Of a DNA stretch of 45,034 nucleotides, positions 1 to 7,818 are shown in pieces. Within the stretch, counting starts at the first letter, position 1; each line of letters starts with the position of its first letter. The position numbers and the translations under genes are program-made. Source of the stretch: an uncultured Clostridia bacterium (GTDB taxonomy: Bacteria > Bacillota > Clostridia > Oscillospirales > Ruminococcaceae); contig CAMMMX010000023.1 in assembly GCA_946498095.1 (NCBI GenBank), forward strand, positions 1-45,034. The letters run 5' to 3'. The notes below the pieces were generated by a model that saw nothing but the letters and a program-made list of their open reading frames with translations, was not told the origin of the DNA and made no database searches.

Positions 1-41
1 ATCATCTTTTTCGCCACTACCATCCTTTTGGGGATTGACTT

Positions 42-272
42 TTAATAGTTAATCTGCTGTGTGATGTCGGTTTGGGACAATGCTTCCCCGACCGAATACA
101 GCTCGTCAGCTTTGCTGTTCGGGAAGAGGACCGGCAGTGCAGGAGTTACGTCGTCGCAGGACAGCACCAGCACAGTGGAACTGTAACGCGCATAGACCGC
201 TGCGGCCAGCTTGACAGCAAAGGTGGTTTTTCCAGCCTGCGGCGCTCCCCATACGGCAATCAGTTTACTCAT
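42..272 (-). CDS. ParA/CpaE-like P-loop ATPase, 3'-truncated
   Basis: This 76-residue product starts with a Walker A motif (GAPQAGKT, residues 9-16) directly after a short beta strand, as in ParA/MinD/CpaE-type ATPases that localise pilus or secretion machinery. Such proteins usually run beyond 200 residues. Here the frame stops soon after a DIT stretch near residue 68, so the switch and C-terminal motifs are absent. The gene follows a cpaB-like gene, which fits a Tad-like pilus operon. A GCGGAGGTG ribosome-binding site precedes the ATG. The rest was probably lost by insertion, deletion or frameshift at about position 45-60. Confidence 0.6.
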   Translation of the reverse strand: MSKLIAVWGAPQAGKTTFAVKLAAAVYARYSSTVLVLSCDDVTPALPVLFPNSKADELYSVGEALSQTDITQQINY

Positions 273-333
273 CGGCCTGCACCTCCGCTTGGAATACCTG
301 CTCCTGTGCTGCGAGGAACTGATCGGCTGTCAC
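265..333 (-). CDS. Possible 22-residue microprotein between cpaB-like and ATPase genes
   Basis: A GTG codon at 331-333 overlaps the TGA stop of the upstream cpaB-like gene, and its stop TAA overlaps the ATG of the ATPase gene (ATGAGTAA). The frame encodes a Gln/Glu/Ala-rich, probably helical peptide starting MTADQFLAAQEQ. Overlap at both ends suggests translational coupling. The frame could equally be chance, because no strong ribosome-binding site precedes the GTG and the family is unknown. Confidence 0.3.
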   Translation of the reverse strand: MTADQFLAAQEQVFQAEVQADE

Positions 334-983
334 TTCATCGCCCGGTAGACCAGCGAGAGATGCATCTCGCCCTCGGCCTCATATCCAGCCAGCAGAGTGG
401 CCTGCATGGGGTTGACCAGTAGGGTCACAGTGGAAGGCAGCTCATAGGTCCCGTCTTCATTCTGCTGTAATTCGTCCCGGTCCGTTCCCGCAGCGGTTGT
501 GGTCATGATCACTCTGACGTAGGTCAGCTCGGCAGGAATGGTGGTCTGTTTATCCTTGGTAACAATCACGCTGACAATATCGCCGTTTTTGAGCTCGCCG
601 GACACACCGTCCGCAAAGCTGCCGATGGTGATGCTCATGGCCTGCTTGGACCCGTCGAGGGTGTGGAAGATATCGTCGGCGCTGTCTGCCGTGTCGGAGA
701 GATGGGAGGACAAAAGGTTTGCTCCAGACTTAATGTCACAGGCGGCATATTTCCCGATAACGGCCTCTGCATCTCTGACTGCGTTTTCCTGCAGCCCGGC
801 CTTTCCGACTTCGACTACCGTCACATCGTCGGCAGTAATACATTTTCCCTGCGGGATATCCCGGCTCACGCGGACGATCTCAGCCTTGCCGGACGTCAGG
901 GTATTGACCAGCGGGGCAGCTCCGAACAGGACCGCCAGCGACAGAACAATGCAGACGATCCCCAGGATGGTTCTGTTTTTCAC
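330..983 (-). CDS. CpaB-like SAF-domain pilus assembly protein
   Basis: This 217-residue protein has one N-terminal membrane segment (about residues 6-27). An SAF/CpaB-type domain follows, with the characteristic DIPQGKCITADDV stretch at about residues 42-54 and a second strand-rich half carrying a KNGDIVSVIV segment near 132-141. CpaB/RcpC proteins are periplasmic or cell-wall-side assembly factors of Flp/Tad pili. Its neighbours are an A24 prepilin peptidase upstream and a ParA-like ATPase downstream, the usual Tad context. It ends in an overlap with a possible microprotein. Confidence 0.75.
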   Translation of the reverse strand: MKNRTILGIVCIVLSLAVLFGAAPLVNTLTSGKAEIVRVSRDIPQGKCITADDVTVVEVGKAGLQENAVRDAEAVIGKYAACDIKSGANLLSSHLSDTADSADDIFHTLDGSKQAMSITIGSFADGVSGELKNGDIVSVIVTKDKQTTIPAELTYVRVIMTTTAAGTDRDELQQNEDGTYELPSTVTLLVNPMQATLLAGYEAEGEMHLSLVYRAMK

Positions 984-1042
984 TTATCGTTTTCCTCCTT
1001 GTCAATGGTTGTGTGTTTCCCGCTGACGGCAATACGGCCGTC

Positions 1043-1663
1043 TTACAGGAAAAAGGCCAGCATACTGCCGGCCGACAGGTACGGTACCAGCGCAAAGCTC
1101 TCTCTTATGGAGCGCCTGCTGATTTTCCGGATGACTGCTGTGCAGACAACAGCCAGCAGCAGCCCGATGATAATGGCTGTCAGCCCTTTACCCAGCCCCA
1201 GCACAAAAGCGCAGGCCGCCATGATTTTAATATCCGCCCCGCCGTAGGAGCCAGGCTTCCAAACTGCTGCGGCCAGCTGCGGGAGCGTGACGAATACCGC
1301 CGCAAGCAGAAATACCAGCAGTTTGGCAGGGGTCTGTCCGATCAGACCGGCGATGGCTATTGTCACCGGCAGGCAATCCGGGACCTCGCGGGTACGGATG
1401 TCTGCGGCCGAGGCGTACAGCAATGCAAAGCACAGAACACCGCCCCGCAGCAACTCAGGTGTCAGCCCGAAGCGCAGCTGCAAAAGGGACAAAACCACCG
1501 CAGGCAGTATAATCAGCGGCGGCAGTAATTTGCCGCCGTAACGCTGCCGGAAAGCCGACGCCACTGCCCATCCGACTAATCCCGCGCACAGGGCGGTTCC
1601 CAAATACGGCAGGCAGCCCTTGACAAGCTCTGCGCCAATCTCCGGCTGAATGGGTGTTATCAT
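1043..1663 (-). CDS. A24-family prepilin peptidase (CpaA/TadV-like)
   Basis: This 206-residue protein is highly hydrophobic with about six to seven membrane spans. The two aspartates expected of type IV prepilin peptidases are visible: one in the ADIRTREVPD loop (about residues 87-96) and one in GGADIK (about 140-145), matching the family's D...GxxD arrangement. It lacks the N-terminal methylase domain of PilD, as CpaA/TadV enzymes do. It would cleave the leader of the Flp-like pilin encoded at 2417-2647. It ends about 60 bases before the cpaB-like gene. Confidence 0.8.
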   Translation of the reverse strand: MITPIQPEIGAELVKGCLPYLGTALCAGLVGWAVASAFRQRYGGKLLPPLIILPAVVLSLLQLRFGLTPELLRGGVLCFALLYASAADIRTREVPDCLPVTIAIAGLIGQTPAKLLVFLLAAVFVTLPQLAAAVWKPGSYGGADIKIMAACAFVLGLGKGLTAIIIGLLLAVVCTAVIRKISRRSIRESFALVPYLSAGSMLAFFL

Positions 1664-1666
1664 GGG

Positions 1667-2338
1667 CTATCCCTTCTTTCTGACGAAGAAGAAAACAGCT
1701 CCTGCAATGGCCGCCAGCACGACAATAATGCCGATAATGACGCCGACATTGTTGGCGTCCGAATAGGCTGCGAGTTCGGTGCTCTGCGTCAAATCCGCAA
1801 TTTCAAAGGTGACGGTATTACCGTCCACAGCGCCATTCAGGGCCTGTGTAATGTCGCCGGGCATGGTGACCTTGACAAAGAATTTATACATGCTGTTGAC
1901 GTCCTGGTTCTCGCTTTCCTCCGTACTCACCTGTGCGGCCGTTTTGGACTTGAAGGTAAAGGATTTATAAAACAGCCCGTTGCTCTTATTTATGGATACG
2001 TCATCAAACAGCAGCGGGCTTTCCTCATCCGACATGTCCAGCCGGATCGCCTTGAGCCTGTTTTCCAGTTCTTCATAGGAGAGCTGTTCGGTCGTCTCCG
2101 AGCAGGAAATATACGGTGTGTCATTATAGGTGATCTTCTCGGTTGTTCGTCCCTCGAAAGGGTCGGAGCCGCTTTGTAGCATCGTGTTGTAGGCTTCTTC
2201 CTTGATCGCTACTGTGGTCGTGAGGCTACCGGTTCCATCCTCGTTTAAGGTGACGCCCAGCTCTGTGCGGACACAGCCGGTCAGTAGGATTGTCAGGCAA
2301 AGGGCCGACAGCAACAGCGCGGCAATTTTCTTTTTCAT
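1667..2338 (-). CDS. Membrane-anchored lipoprotein of unknown function
   Basis: This 223-residue protein begins with a lipoprotein signal (LLTGC lipobox, Cys about residue 22) and ends with a membrane segment (about residues 199-219) and a short basic tail (RKKG). It would therefore be tethered at both ends on the outer face of the membrane. The middle is predicted beta-rich with repeated Thr/Ser and acidic positions. It lies between the prepilin peptidase (3-base gap) and the pilin gene, so a structural or assembly role in the pilus is likely but inferred. The start has a GGAGG-type site. Confidence 0.65.
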   Translation of the reverse strand: MKKKIAALLLSALCLTILLTGCVRTELGVTLNEDGTGSLTTTVAIKEEAYNTMLQSGSDPFEGRTTEKITYNDTPYISCSETTEQLSYEELENRLKAIRLDMSDEESPLLFDDVSINKSNGLFYKSFTFKSKTAAQVSTEESENQDVNSMYKFFVKVTMPGDITQALNGAVDGNTVTFEIADLTQSTELAAYSDANNVGVIIGIIVVLAAIAGAVFFFVRKKG

Positions 2339-2416
2339 GGGGGTTCCTCCGTTTCTTCTTGATTGTGAAGATGTAAAAGGCGGGGCGGGATACCCACCGC
2401 CCCGCCGTCCTCGGGC

Positions 2417-2647
2417 TTATCCTGCGTAGTTGAACAGCTCTTTGATCTTCTCGGTCAGGGTGGGGAGAATTGTGTCGTTAAACAGTACATACAGGCCACC
2501 GAGCAGCAGCGCGCCAATGACAACGTCAATCAAAATCTTCACACCGCTGTCGACAAAGCCTTCGCCTTTGTGATTGGCCAGCGCATATTTGGTGCGCAGG
2601 GCCAGTTCGTTCGCTTTGCGGGATACCTTGTTCATAAACTTTTTCAT
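2417..2647 (-). CDS. Flp-like pilin / small membrane protein
   Basis: This 76-residue protein has a basic N-terminal helix (MKKFMNKVSRKANELALR) followed by one hydrophobic helix (about residues 36-59, ILIDVVIGALLLGGLYVLF) and a short amphipathic tail. Size and layout match Flp1-like putative pilins or flagellin-like small proteins in Firmicutes conjugative elements (DUF6133-like, from memory). It sits directly upstream of the lipoprotein, peptidase and cpaB-like genes. A clear leader-peptidase cleavage glycine is not obvious, so the pilin role rests mainly on context. Confidence 0.65.
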   Translation of the reverse strand: MKKFMNKVSRKANELALRTKYALANHKGEGFVDSGVKILIDVVIGALLLGGLYVLFNDTILPTLTEKIKELFNYAG

Positions 2648-2683
2648 AATACAATACCTCTTTCTTTTTGTTGTTTTTGGTTT

Positions 2684-3058
2684 TTACATGCTCGGTCCCT
2701 GCTCAGGGAGTTCCTCTGCATCTGATTCTTCTTCGTCCTTCATGGCTTCCTCCGCCCGCGCCTGCTCATACAGCTCCATGATTGCTCCGTACAGCTCATG
2801 CCGCGCTTCGGCTGTGATCGGATGAAAAATGTCCTTGTAGACGGTCTGTCTTCCGCTTTTGTAGCTGGTCTGCGGCATCTGCACGAACGGGCCTTTTTTC
2901 GATTGCAGCACCTCGATATCGTGTACTGCAAAGTTTTCATTGCTCGCGCTAAAAACCGCCAGCGGCTGATGCCCCTGTGCAAACAGCCGGTCGAGCTTCA
3001 CCTGAAAGCCGGATGCCATCTTCCTCGGCTGTTCTGCCGCCATTTGTTTTTTCGCCAC
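2684..3058 (-). CDS. SpoVG-family protein
   Basis: This 124-residue protein carries the SpoVG-like core: a strand with FAVHDIEVLQSKKGPFVQMP (about residues 43-62) followed by YKDIFHPITAEAR (about 74-86), matching the DIAHPI...R signature of SpoVG. SpoVG proteins bind nucleic acid and act as pleiotropic regulators. Copies in conjugative elements are often longer, with an acidic tail as here (EESDAEELPE). The start has a GAAAGAGGTGAAC site. It is the first main gene of the pilus operon. Confidence 0.75.
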   Translation of the reverse strand: MAKKQMAAEQPRKMASGFQVKLDRLFAQGHQPLAVFSASNENFAVHDIEVLQSKKGPFVQMPQTSYKSGRQTVYKDIFHPITAEARHELYGAIMELYEQARAEEAMKDEEESDAEELPEQGPSM

Positions 3059-3083
3059 ATGTTCACCTCTTTCCGTTTTGGAC

Positions 3084-3134
3084 TTATCCTGCGTTAGATC
3101 CCGCCCCAGACGGACTGTGCGCTTTGGATGTCAT
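3084..3134 (-). CDS. Possible 16-residue leader peptide
   Basis: A strong site (GCGAGGTGAAGCG) precedes an ATG that opens a 16-codon frame, MTSKAHSPSGAGSNAG, just upstream of the SpoVG-like gene. The site matches those of other genes in this element (AGGTGA). The peptide has no recognisable family, so this may be a leader peptide or a decayed gene start. Confidence 0.3.
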   Translation of the reverse strand: MTSKAHSPSGAGSNAG

Positions 3135-3246
3135 CGCTTCACCTCGCTTGTCAGAATGATTGGTATTCAATCGGCAAAGCCGGTTGAAGCAATAAAAAAG
3201 GCGGCTGCTGCCGTCTGATATGCGCCTTGCTGCTGTGTTAAGGCAT

Positions 3247-3282
3247 AAAAAAACAGCCGTCCTGCTTTTTGCAAAACGGCTG
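3247..3282 (-). terminator. Intrinsic terminator after the DUF3849/HipA remnant
   Basis: Read on the minus strand, arms CAGCCGT and ACGGCTG close a loop and are followed by seven T residues. It lies 17 bases after the stop of the gene ending at 3299 and separates that unit from the pilus operon. Confidence 0.75.
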
Positions 3283-3298
3283 CTTGGCCTATCAGTAT

Positions 3299-3975
3299 TT
3301 ACATGTTCGGCGTGTAATCCTCTGCGATATTTTTCTCGATGTCACCCTCGGTAGAGGAAACGGACCGGTCGGACCGGTCGGCCATCGCTATACCTTGGAG
3401 CGTCTGCACCCGTTTTTCGGCGGCGCTGGCAATGGCGGCAATCCTGTTGTCTTCGTCCATATACTCGCTGTTCCTTTCATCTGACAATACGCCCTTTATC
3501 AGCGTCCCGATATCCGAGAGCTTGTTGAAATCGATCCAATCGAAGGACGCCACCAGCCCCAGCTGTTCAAGGTGGTGTTTCTTGAACGGCTTGCATGTGA
3601 TATCCCGCCCTGCCCGTATCTGTGCGGCCACTTTATTGTAACCGAGGGATGAGCCGCTGTCATAAATGGGCGCAAAACCGAGCCATTCCAGCGTTTCGGC
3701 GTTGCGGAGCAGGCCGAAATTGTTGAGGTACATCGAAACGGAGGGAAACCGATGAAATACACACTGATGCACAAGCGCCTCGCAGTAGCGGAGATACAGA
3801 TCGGCTCTACTGTGTCTTTCACCAATTTGCTTCCAAAATAATGAGCCAGTATGGAGTCCTTGACAGCCTGTGCGCAGCGGATGTTTTCCGCATGGCTTTG
3901 CATCCACAAATCCAGTTCGTCCCGGCTTTGCGCCTCCATTTTGGACTGGATATAAAGCGGTATTTTCTCAGGCAT
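3299..3975 (-). pseudogene. Chimeric remnant: DUF3849-like 5' part joined to HipA-like 3' part
   Basis: From the ATG at 3975 the frame encodes a DUF3849-like N-terminus (LDLWMQSHAENIRCAQAVKD) up to about position 3805. From there the recognisable protein continues in another frame with a HipA-like kinase C-terminal part: NNFGLLRNAETLEWLGFAPI, then YDSGSSLGY. The HipA N-terminal lobe is missing. The segment before NNFG lacks the usual Asp-containing DRHxNN catalytic loop. The locus therefore looks like a deletion fusion plus frame change, unlikely to give an active kinase. The 3' frame continues to a stop at 3299. Confidence 0.55.
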
Positions 3976-4270
3976 GAGGGCAGCCCCCTTGCTTTTCTGC
4001 CCAGCGCACTGACAAATGCACAAGGGCGGTACGCTGTTCTTCCTCAGTCAGGCTGTTGAGGAAATCCAGAAGCGATGCTTTGTCCTCCTGCCTGCCGTAA
4101 GCGGTACGGCATTCGTCGCAGATTTTTTCGCGCCGGACCACCACCGTGCGCCCGTCCTCCGACTCACAAAAGCTCAGGATATCGTCGCAGGCAAACCCGA
4201 CGCGGCGGCGTATCTCATAGGGAATGGTCACCCGGCCGCGCTTACCCAGCACCCGGTAAATCTTAGGCAT
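3968..4270 (-). CDS. AbrB/SpoVT-like regulator with Cys-containing tail
   Basis: This 100-residue protein starts at the ATG that overlaps the upstream stop (ATGCCTAA). It opens with a swapped-hairpin AbrB fold: YRVLGKRGRVTIPYEIRRRV at about residues 5-24. AbrB-fold proteins bind DNA as dimers, as transition-state regulators or antitoxins. A CDECRTAYG stretch near residue 57 could bind metal. An upstream ATG would add 33 low-complexity Thr/Ala residues and is less likely because it lies inside the preceding gene. Confidence 0.7.
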   Translation of the reverse strand: MPKIYRVLGKRGRVTIPYEIRRRVGFACDDILSFCESEDGRTVVVRREKICDECRTAYGRQEDKASLLDFLNSLTEEEQRTALVHLSVRWAEKQGGCPHA

Positions 4271-4487
4271 CCTCATTGGCCTCGCTTTCTTCACAAGTAT
4301 CGGAACAGGGGCAGCGGCCGCAGTCTCCGTCGCAGTTGTAGTTGTAGTCCTCACGGCTTGCTTTTTCAATAATGAGCTTCCCGTCCGAGACGCCCATCTG
4401 GATTACATCCATTTCTCTCAGCCCGATTTCTTCCAGCAGCTCTGCCGGAATGGAAAGCAGGACCATTAGAATTTCTGTTTGTTGCAT
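4263..4487 (-). CDS. Small AbrB/MazE-like protein with Cys-rich tail
   Basis: This 74-residue protein has an AbrB-type N-terminal half (LLSIPAELLEEIGLREMDVI, then a hydrophobic DGKLIIEKA strand). The acidic C-terminus has five cysteines in CDGDCGRCPCSDTC. It overlaps the methylase stop upstream and the next AbrB gene downstream, so the three are translationally coupled. It is probably a DNA-binding regulator or antitoxin; the Cys cluster hints at metal or redox sensing, which is inference. Confidence 0.6.
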   Translation of the reverse strand: MQQTEILMVLLSIPAELLEEIGLREMDVIQMGVSDGKLIIEKASREDYNYNCDGDCGRCPCSDTCEESEANEDA

Positions 4488-5464
4488 TACACATTACGCT
4501 CCTTCCAGATTGATTCTCCATCTAGACTGTCTTCTGGAAACAGGGTCAGCTGGACGGACTTTGTTCGTTCGCGTTCGTATAAGTCATAGTTCCCTATGAG
4601 CAGTTCGCCGAGCATCTTGCCTACATCATACCGCTGGGCCATGCTGTGGGCCCGTGTAAAATCGTACAGGCAGTAATCGTGATACAGTTCCCGGATGTAC
4701 GGGCAGTCGTTATACGACAGCAGCCATTTTCCTTTTGCCTGTGCCAGCGTCTCAAACAGGCGCAGATGGTCTTCCGATGTAAACACCGCCGCATACATCC
4801 CTTCGGTCATATAATACGGCGGGTCGCAATAAAAAACGGTTTCGTCCCGGTCATAGTGCCGGATCAGTGCCTCGAAATCCTTATTTTCAATGACCACGTT
4901 GGCCAGACGTGCATGGGCGGCCCAAATGAGACCGAACAGGCTGCGGACGTCAAAGGGCTGTGCGGAAAAGCTCTTTTTTCCGCTGGCGTAGCTCAGCCGC
5001 AGCAGCTTCAGATAGCTTGCGGCACGCCGGATATCGTAATTTTGTGCCCGAGTCTGTATGATCCGTGCAATCTCATCGGCCTCCGGTTCAGGCAGCAGGA
5101 TTTGCGTCAGTTCCAGTTCTTCTTCCAAAAACGCTGGGGTGAATTCCTCCTGTTCAATAAATTTTTTCAGGATATAGAAATCGTCACGGGAATGCAGGGC
5201 TAAAAAGCCAAGCTCCCGGATAAAAGCCAGCGGCCGGTTCTTGATACAGAGGAACTGGTTGACAAGGTCGCCGTCGTAATCGTTATACACTTCAAAGCTG
5301 CCAGGTGGCTTGCCAAGCAGCACACTGCCAGAGTCGCCGAACACGTCCACGAAGCGGGGGCATTCCAGCGGCAGCTGTGAGAGGATAACGCCGAGGATCG
5401 GGCCTTTGTTGCCGACCCACGACACCGGGCTTCTGCAGGGAATAGGGTTTCCTATGGGGATCAC
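4487..5464 (-). CDS. D12-class DNA adenine N6-methyltransferase
   Basis: This 325-residue protein shows the family order: an N-terminal WVGNKG segment (residues 16-21), the AdoMet-binding motif FVDVFGDSGSVLL (about 38-50), and the catalytic DPPY (about 214-217) preceded by hydrophobic FYC. It is a Dam-like enzyme without a visible restriction partner. Conjugative elements use such orphan methylases to alter or mask their own sites. The last base of its stop overlaps the next gene start (ATGA type). It starts a transcription unit that ends at the terminator near 3250. Confidence 0.9.
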   Translation of the reverse strand: MIPIGNPIPCRSPVSWVGNKGPILGVILSQLPLECPRFVDVFGDSGSVLLGKPPGSFEVYNDYDGDLVNQFLCIKNRPLAFIRELGFLALHSRDDFYILKKFIEQEEFTPAFLEEELELTQILLPEPEADEIARIIQTRAQNYDIRRAASYLKLLRLSYASGKKSFSAQPFDVRSLFGLIWAAHARLANVVIENKDFEALIRHYDRDETVFYCDPPYYMTEGMYAAVFTSEDHLRLFETLAQAKGKWLLSYNDCPYIRELYHDYCLYDFTRAHSMAQRYDVGKMLGELLIGNYDLYERERTKSVQLTLFPEDSLDGESIWKERNV

Positions 5465-5494
5465 CTCGCTTTTTCAAGCGGCAATCGTCCCCAA

Positions 5495-5549
5495 AATACA
5501 AAAAGCGGCACCAGCCGTTTCCCATCTGGAAACGATTGACACCGCTTTT
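5495..5549 (-). terminator. Intrinsic terminator (probably bidirectional)
   Basis: Outer arms AAAAGCGG / CCGCTTTT and inner arms CGTTTCC / GGAAACG form one long stem. Read on the minus strand it is followed by TTTTTGTATTTT. It lies 13 bases after the stop of the gene ending at 5562. Confidence 0.75.
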
Positions 5550-5561
5550 CTTTTTCTGCCG

Positions 5562-6155
5562 TCACTCTACTGCCGGTTCTTCTCCTTCGGGAAGCTCGGC
5601 ACTGCAGACTGCATCTTCACCCAGCGTCCGAAGAATGGCGTTGAAATCTTCTGCATCCGCACAGTTCCTGACGCCAAAATCCGCACAGAGTGAACGGTAA
5701 TAGTCCAGTTCCATCTTGTCCCTGTCCATGAGCAGGGATTCATTGAGCTGCAGCCATGCTTTTTCCTGTTCCCAATTGACGCAGAGGGATGTTGGAAAAC
5801 CTTCCGTCTGATCACATTGAAAGTCGGGGGAGGTATCGTATTCTTCGCTGGAAAGCTCCGTCACCTGCTTATCGTACAGCTCCCTGCAAAATCGATTTTT
5901 CAGCGCGGCCATTTCTGCTTTCCACACGCCTGCCTCCGGGTGCTTTGCCTCAAATTCTGTTTCCAGCGGCCCGTGGCGTGCAAATTCATGGGTAAATACC
6001 GGCCTGCCAAGCGATTTCTCGACTGCCCCGTAAAACATGGAGAATTCAGGCATACACAGCCGCGGCTCATAGAGCTGCAGCGCCGTGATCTGTTCGGCCG
6101 TTTTATCCTCCCACCAGCCGCTTTTACTGAATGCGACGGCTTGTTCTTCCGTCAT
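5562..6155 (-). CDS. Conjugative-element protein of unknown function
   Basis: This 197-residue soluble, acidic protein is rich in Glu, Trp and aromatic residues, with no signal or membrane span. The opening (SGWWEDKTAEQITALQLYEP) resembles proteins that recur in Firmicutes conjugative elements, but I cannot assign a function. It overlaps the upstream gene by four bases (ATGA) and is the last gene of its unit before the terminator at 5495-5549. It has no catalytic signature I recognise. Confidence 0.6.
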   Translation of the reverse strand: MTEEQAVAFSKSGWWEDKTAEQITALQLYEPRLCMPEFSMFYGAVEKSLGRPVFTHEFARHGPLETEFEAKHPEAGVWKAEMAALKNRFCRELYDKQVTELSSEEYDTSPDFQCDQTEGFPTSLCVNWEQEKAWLQLNESLLMDRDKMELDYYRSLCADFGVRNCADAEDFNAILRTLGEDAVCSAELPEGEEPAVE

Positions 6156-6505
6156 AGGCTCGGCGCCTCCTTCCCGTTATTTTGATACCCGCCCAGCCGG
6201 TTGGGGACATAGTCGGACAGCCACATGCCGCCGAACTGCCCATAGGTCTGCAGCCGCCAGATGGCCAGCCTGCCCATGTTCAGCTTTACCTGCCGGAATA
6301 AAAACAGCAGGTTTCTGTGACCGTCCTGCTGAAAGGTCAGGACATCCTCCGGCCGGAACCGGCTGTCGCCTATCAGGATATTGGCTTCTTTCAGCAAGCC
6401 GTTGATCCCGTCGATCCACTCCTGCAGGTCGCCGCCGCACCCCTGTAAAACCAGCCCTTCCGCCTCGCTCATCCGGCGCAGTTCTTCCGCCGTTACTGCT
6501 TTCAT
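6152..6505 (-). CDS. Small conjugative-element protein of unknown function
   Basis: This 117-residue protein begins MKAVTAEELRRMSEAEGLVL, with an N-terminal helical part and a C-terminal stretch rich in Gly, Tyr and Trp (YGQFGGMWLSDYVPNRLGGY). It overlaps both neighbours by four bases, so it is translated as part of a coupled series. No family function is recognised. Confidence 0.6.
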   Translation of the reverse strand: MKAVTAEELRRMSEAEGLVLQGCGGDLQEWIDGINGLLKEANILIGDSRFRPEDVLTFQQDGHRNLLFLFRQVKLNMGRLAIWRLQTYGQFGGMWLSDYVPNRLGGYQNNGKEAPSL

Positions 6506-7704
6506 AGCTGCATGCCTCCTGTTTCCTGTGTAAAGTCCGTGTGCAGAAATTCGCCCATTGTCATATCATAACCGAGAAAATTGAGAGAAGAGTCTTCGTC
6601 CGGTATCAGGTATCGCTCATCCCCAAAATCCAGCGTTTTTTTCAGGAAAATGGTCCCGCCGTGGTCGACGAGTACGGACTTCTCGATCGTCATTTGTTCC
6701 GATCCCGCTGCTTCCCGCAGTTCGTATTTATATAGTCCTGCGGGGACCGCATCGTCGGTGTAACGCCCATTAGAAAATAACGCCGTTTGACCGCATATTT
6801 CGACTCCGTCAAATGTCTCGCCGGTCAGCGCCTGTACTTTTTCTGCCTGTTCCTGTGTTTCTTCAGCTGGAAGAAGCGTAAATAGCGACTTTCCTCGGGC
6901 TGATATGACGCCGTATTCCGTGAGGGTAGCATCGAGCCTTTTCAGCAGTTCAGCCCCCAGGCCCGCCTCCCGAACCATGTCAAGCCACCGGATATCAAAT
7001 CCGGCCGGAAGGTGGTGGGCAAGATAGGCCGTGGCAAAATCGGCGTTGTTGTCTGCATAATAAGCCAGTTCATATTCGCTGATATGCTCGGCGGCTTCCA
7101 GTGCATCCCACAGCCTGTGCCTGCCACGGCAGTCTTCCGCTGTCAGGACGGCCTTGTATTTGATTTGTTCCATCTCACTCATACAGGAATAAATCCCGGC
7201 GATGGAATTGAGGATATTAAAATCCTGCATTTCAAATTTCCCAGCGCCAATTTGCGGAATAACGGATTCAAAGTCATAAAGCGTACAGCCTTCGATGCAG
7301 TTTTCACCGAGTTCCTGCGCTACCCGGTCGGCTTCGTTCCGATCTGCAGGGAGGGACAGACAGGCTGTCCCTCCGATGCCGTCGGGCGCTCTCAGCTGCA
7401 AGAAAAAGACACTGGGCGTCACGGCCGGTTTTTCCGGCAGGTGGACGCTGTCATACACCTCTGGCAGTTCGTAGTGGCCTGCGGCGATATATTTTCCCCT
7501 CCAATAGATGCCGCCGTCGTTGTAACGCTGGAACCTGCCGATTTTCTCTTTATCCAGCAGATACATAGCTTTTTCCGGGACACTGTTGACGTCCTCGTTC
7601 ATTTCGCTCTCAATGACCAGTTGTCCCAGCTGTTCGTCGCCGGTCACGTCCGAGGCGACCGGGATGCTGCCCAGGCCATAGGTCATATTGATCAGGTCTT
7701 TCAT
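6502..7704 (-). CDS. C-terminal part of an amber-split element protein
   Basis: This 400-residue frame continues the same reading frame as the gene at 7819-8049. The two are separated only by one TAG at 7819-7821. Codons 7705-7818 are open and protein-like (ELNFFAKRLAGLPEEES), so the true domain begins before the first ATG at 7704. A recognisable motif is YNDGGIYWRGKYIAAGHYEL (about residues 60-79), typical of large unknown proteins in Firmicutes conjugative elements. Either this ATG is used for a shortened protein, or the gene is a nonsense mutant. Function is unknown. Confidence 0.55.
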   Translation of the reverse strand: MKDLINMTYGLGSIPVASDVTGDEQLGQLVIESEMNEDVNSVPEKAMYLLDKEKIGRFQRYNDGGIYWRGKYIAAGHYELPEVYDSVHLPEKPAVTPSVFFLQLRAPDGIGGTACLSLPADRNEADRVAQELGENCIEGCTLYDFESVIPQIGAGKFEMQDFNILNSIAGIYSCMSEMEQIKYKAVLTAEDCRGRHRLWDALEAAEHISEYELAYYADNNADFATAYLAHHLPAGFDIRWLDMVREAGLGAELLKRLDATLTEYGVISARGKSLFTLLPAEETQEQAEKVQALTGETFDGVEICGQTALFSNGRYTDDAVPAGLYKYELREAAGSEQMTIEKSVLVDHGGTIFLKKTLDFGDERYLIPDEDSSLNFLGYDMTMGEFLHTDFTQETGGMQL

Positions 7705-7818
7705 TGCGACGCCGTCGTCAAATTCGCCGCTTTCTCTCCGCTGATGGAAAACCGCCTCTAAAATCAGGCTTTCTTCCTCCGGCAGTCCGGCGAGCCGCTT
7801 GGCAAAAAAATTCAGTTC

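Noticed and set aside
7012-7761. 249-codon plus-strand frame
   Set aside because: It lies fully antisense to the amber-split element gene, with no ribosome-binding site and unnatural composition.
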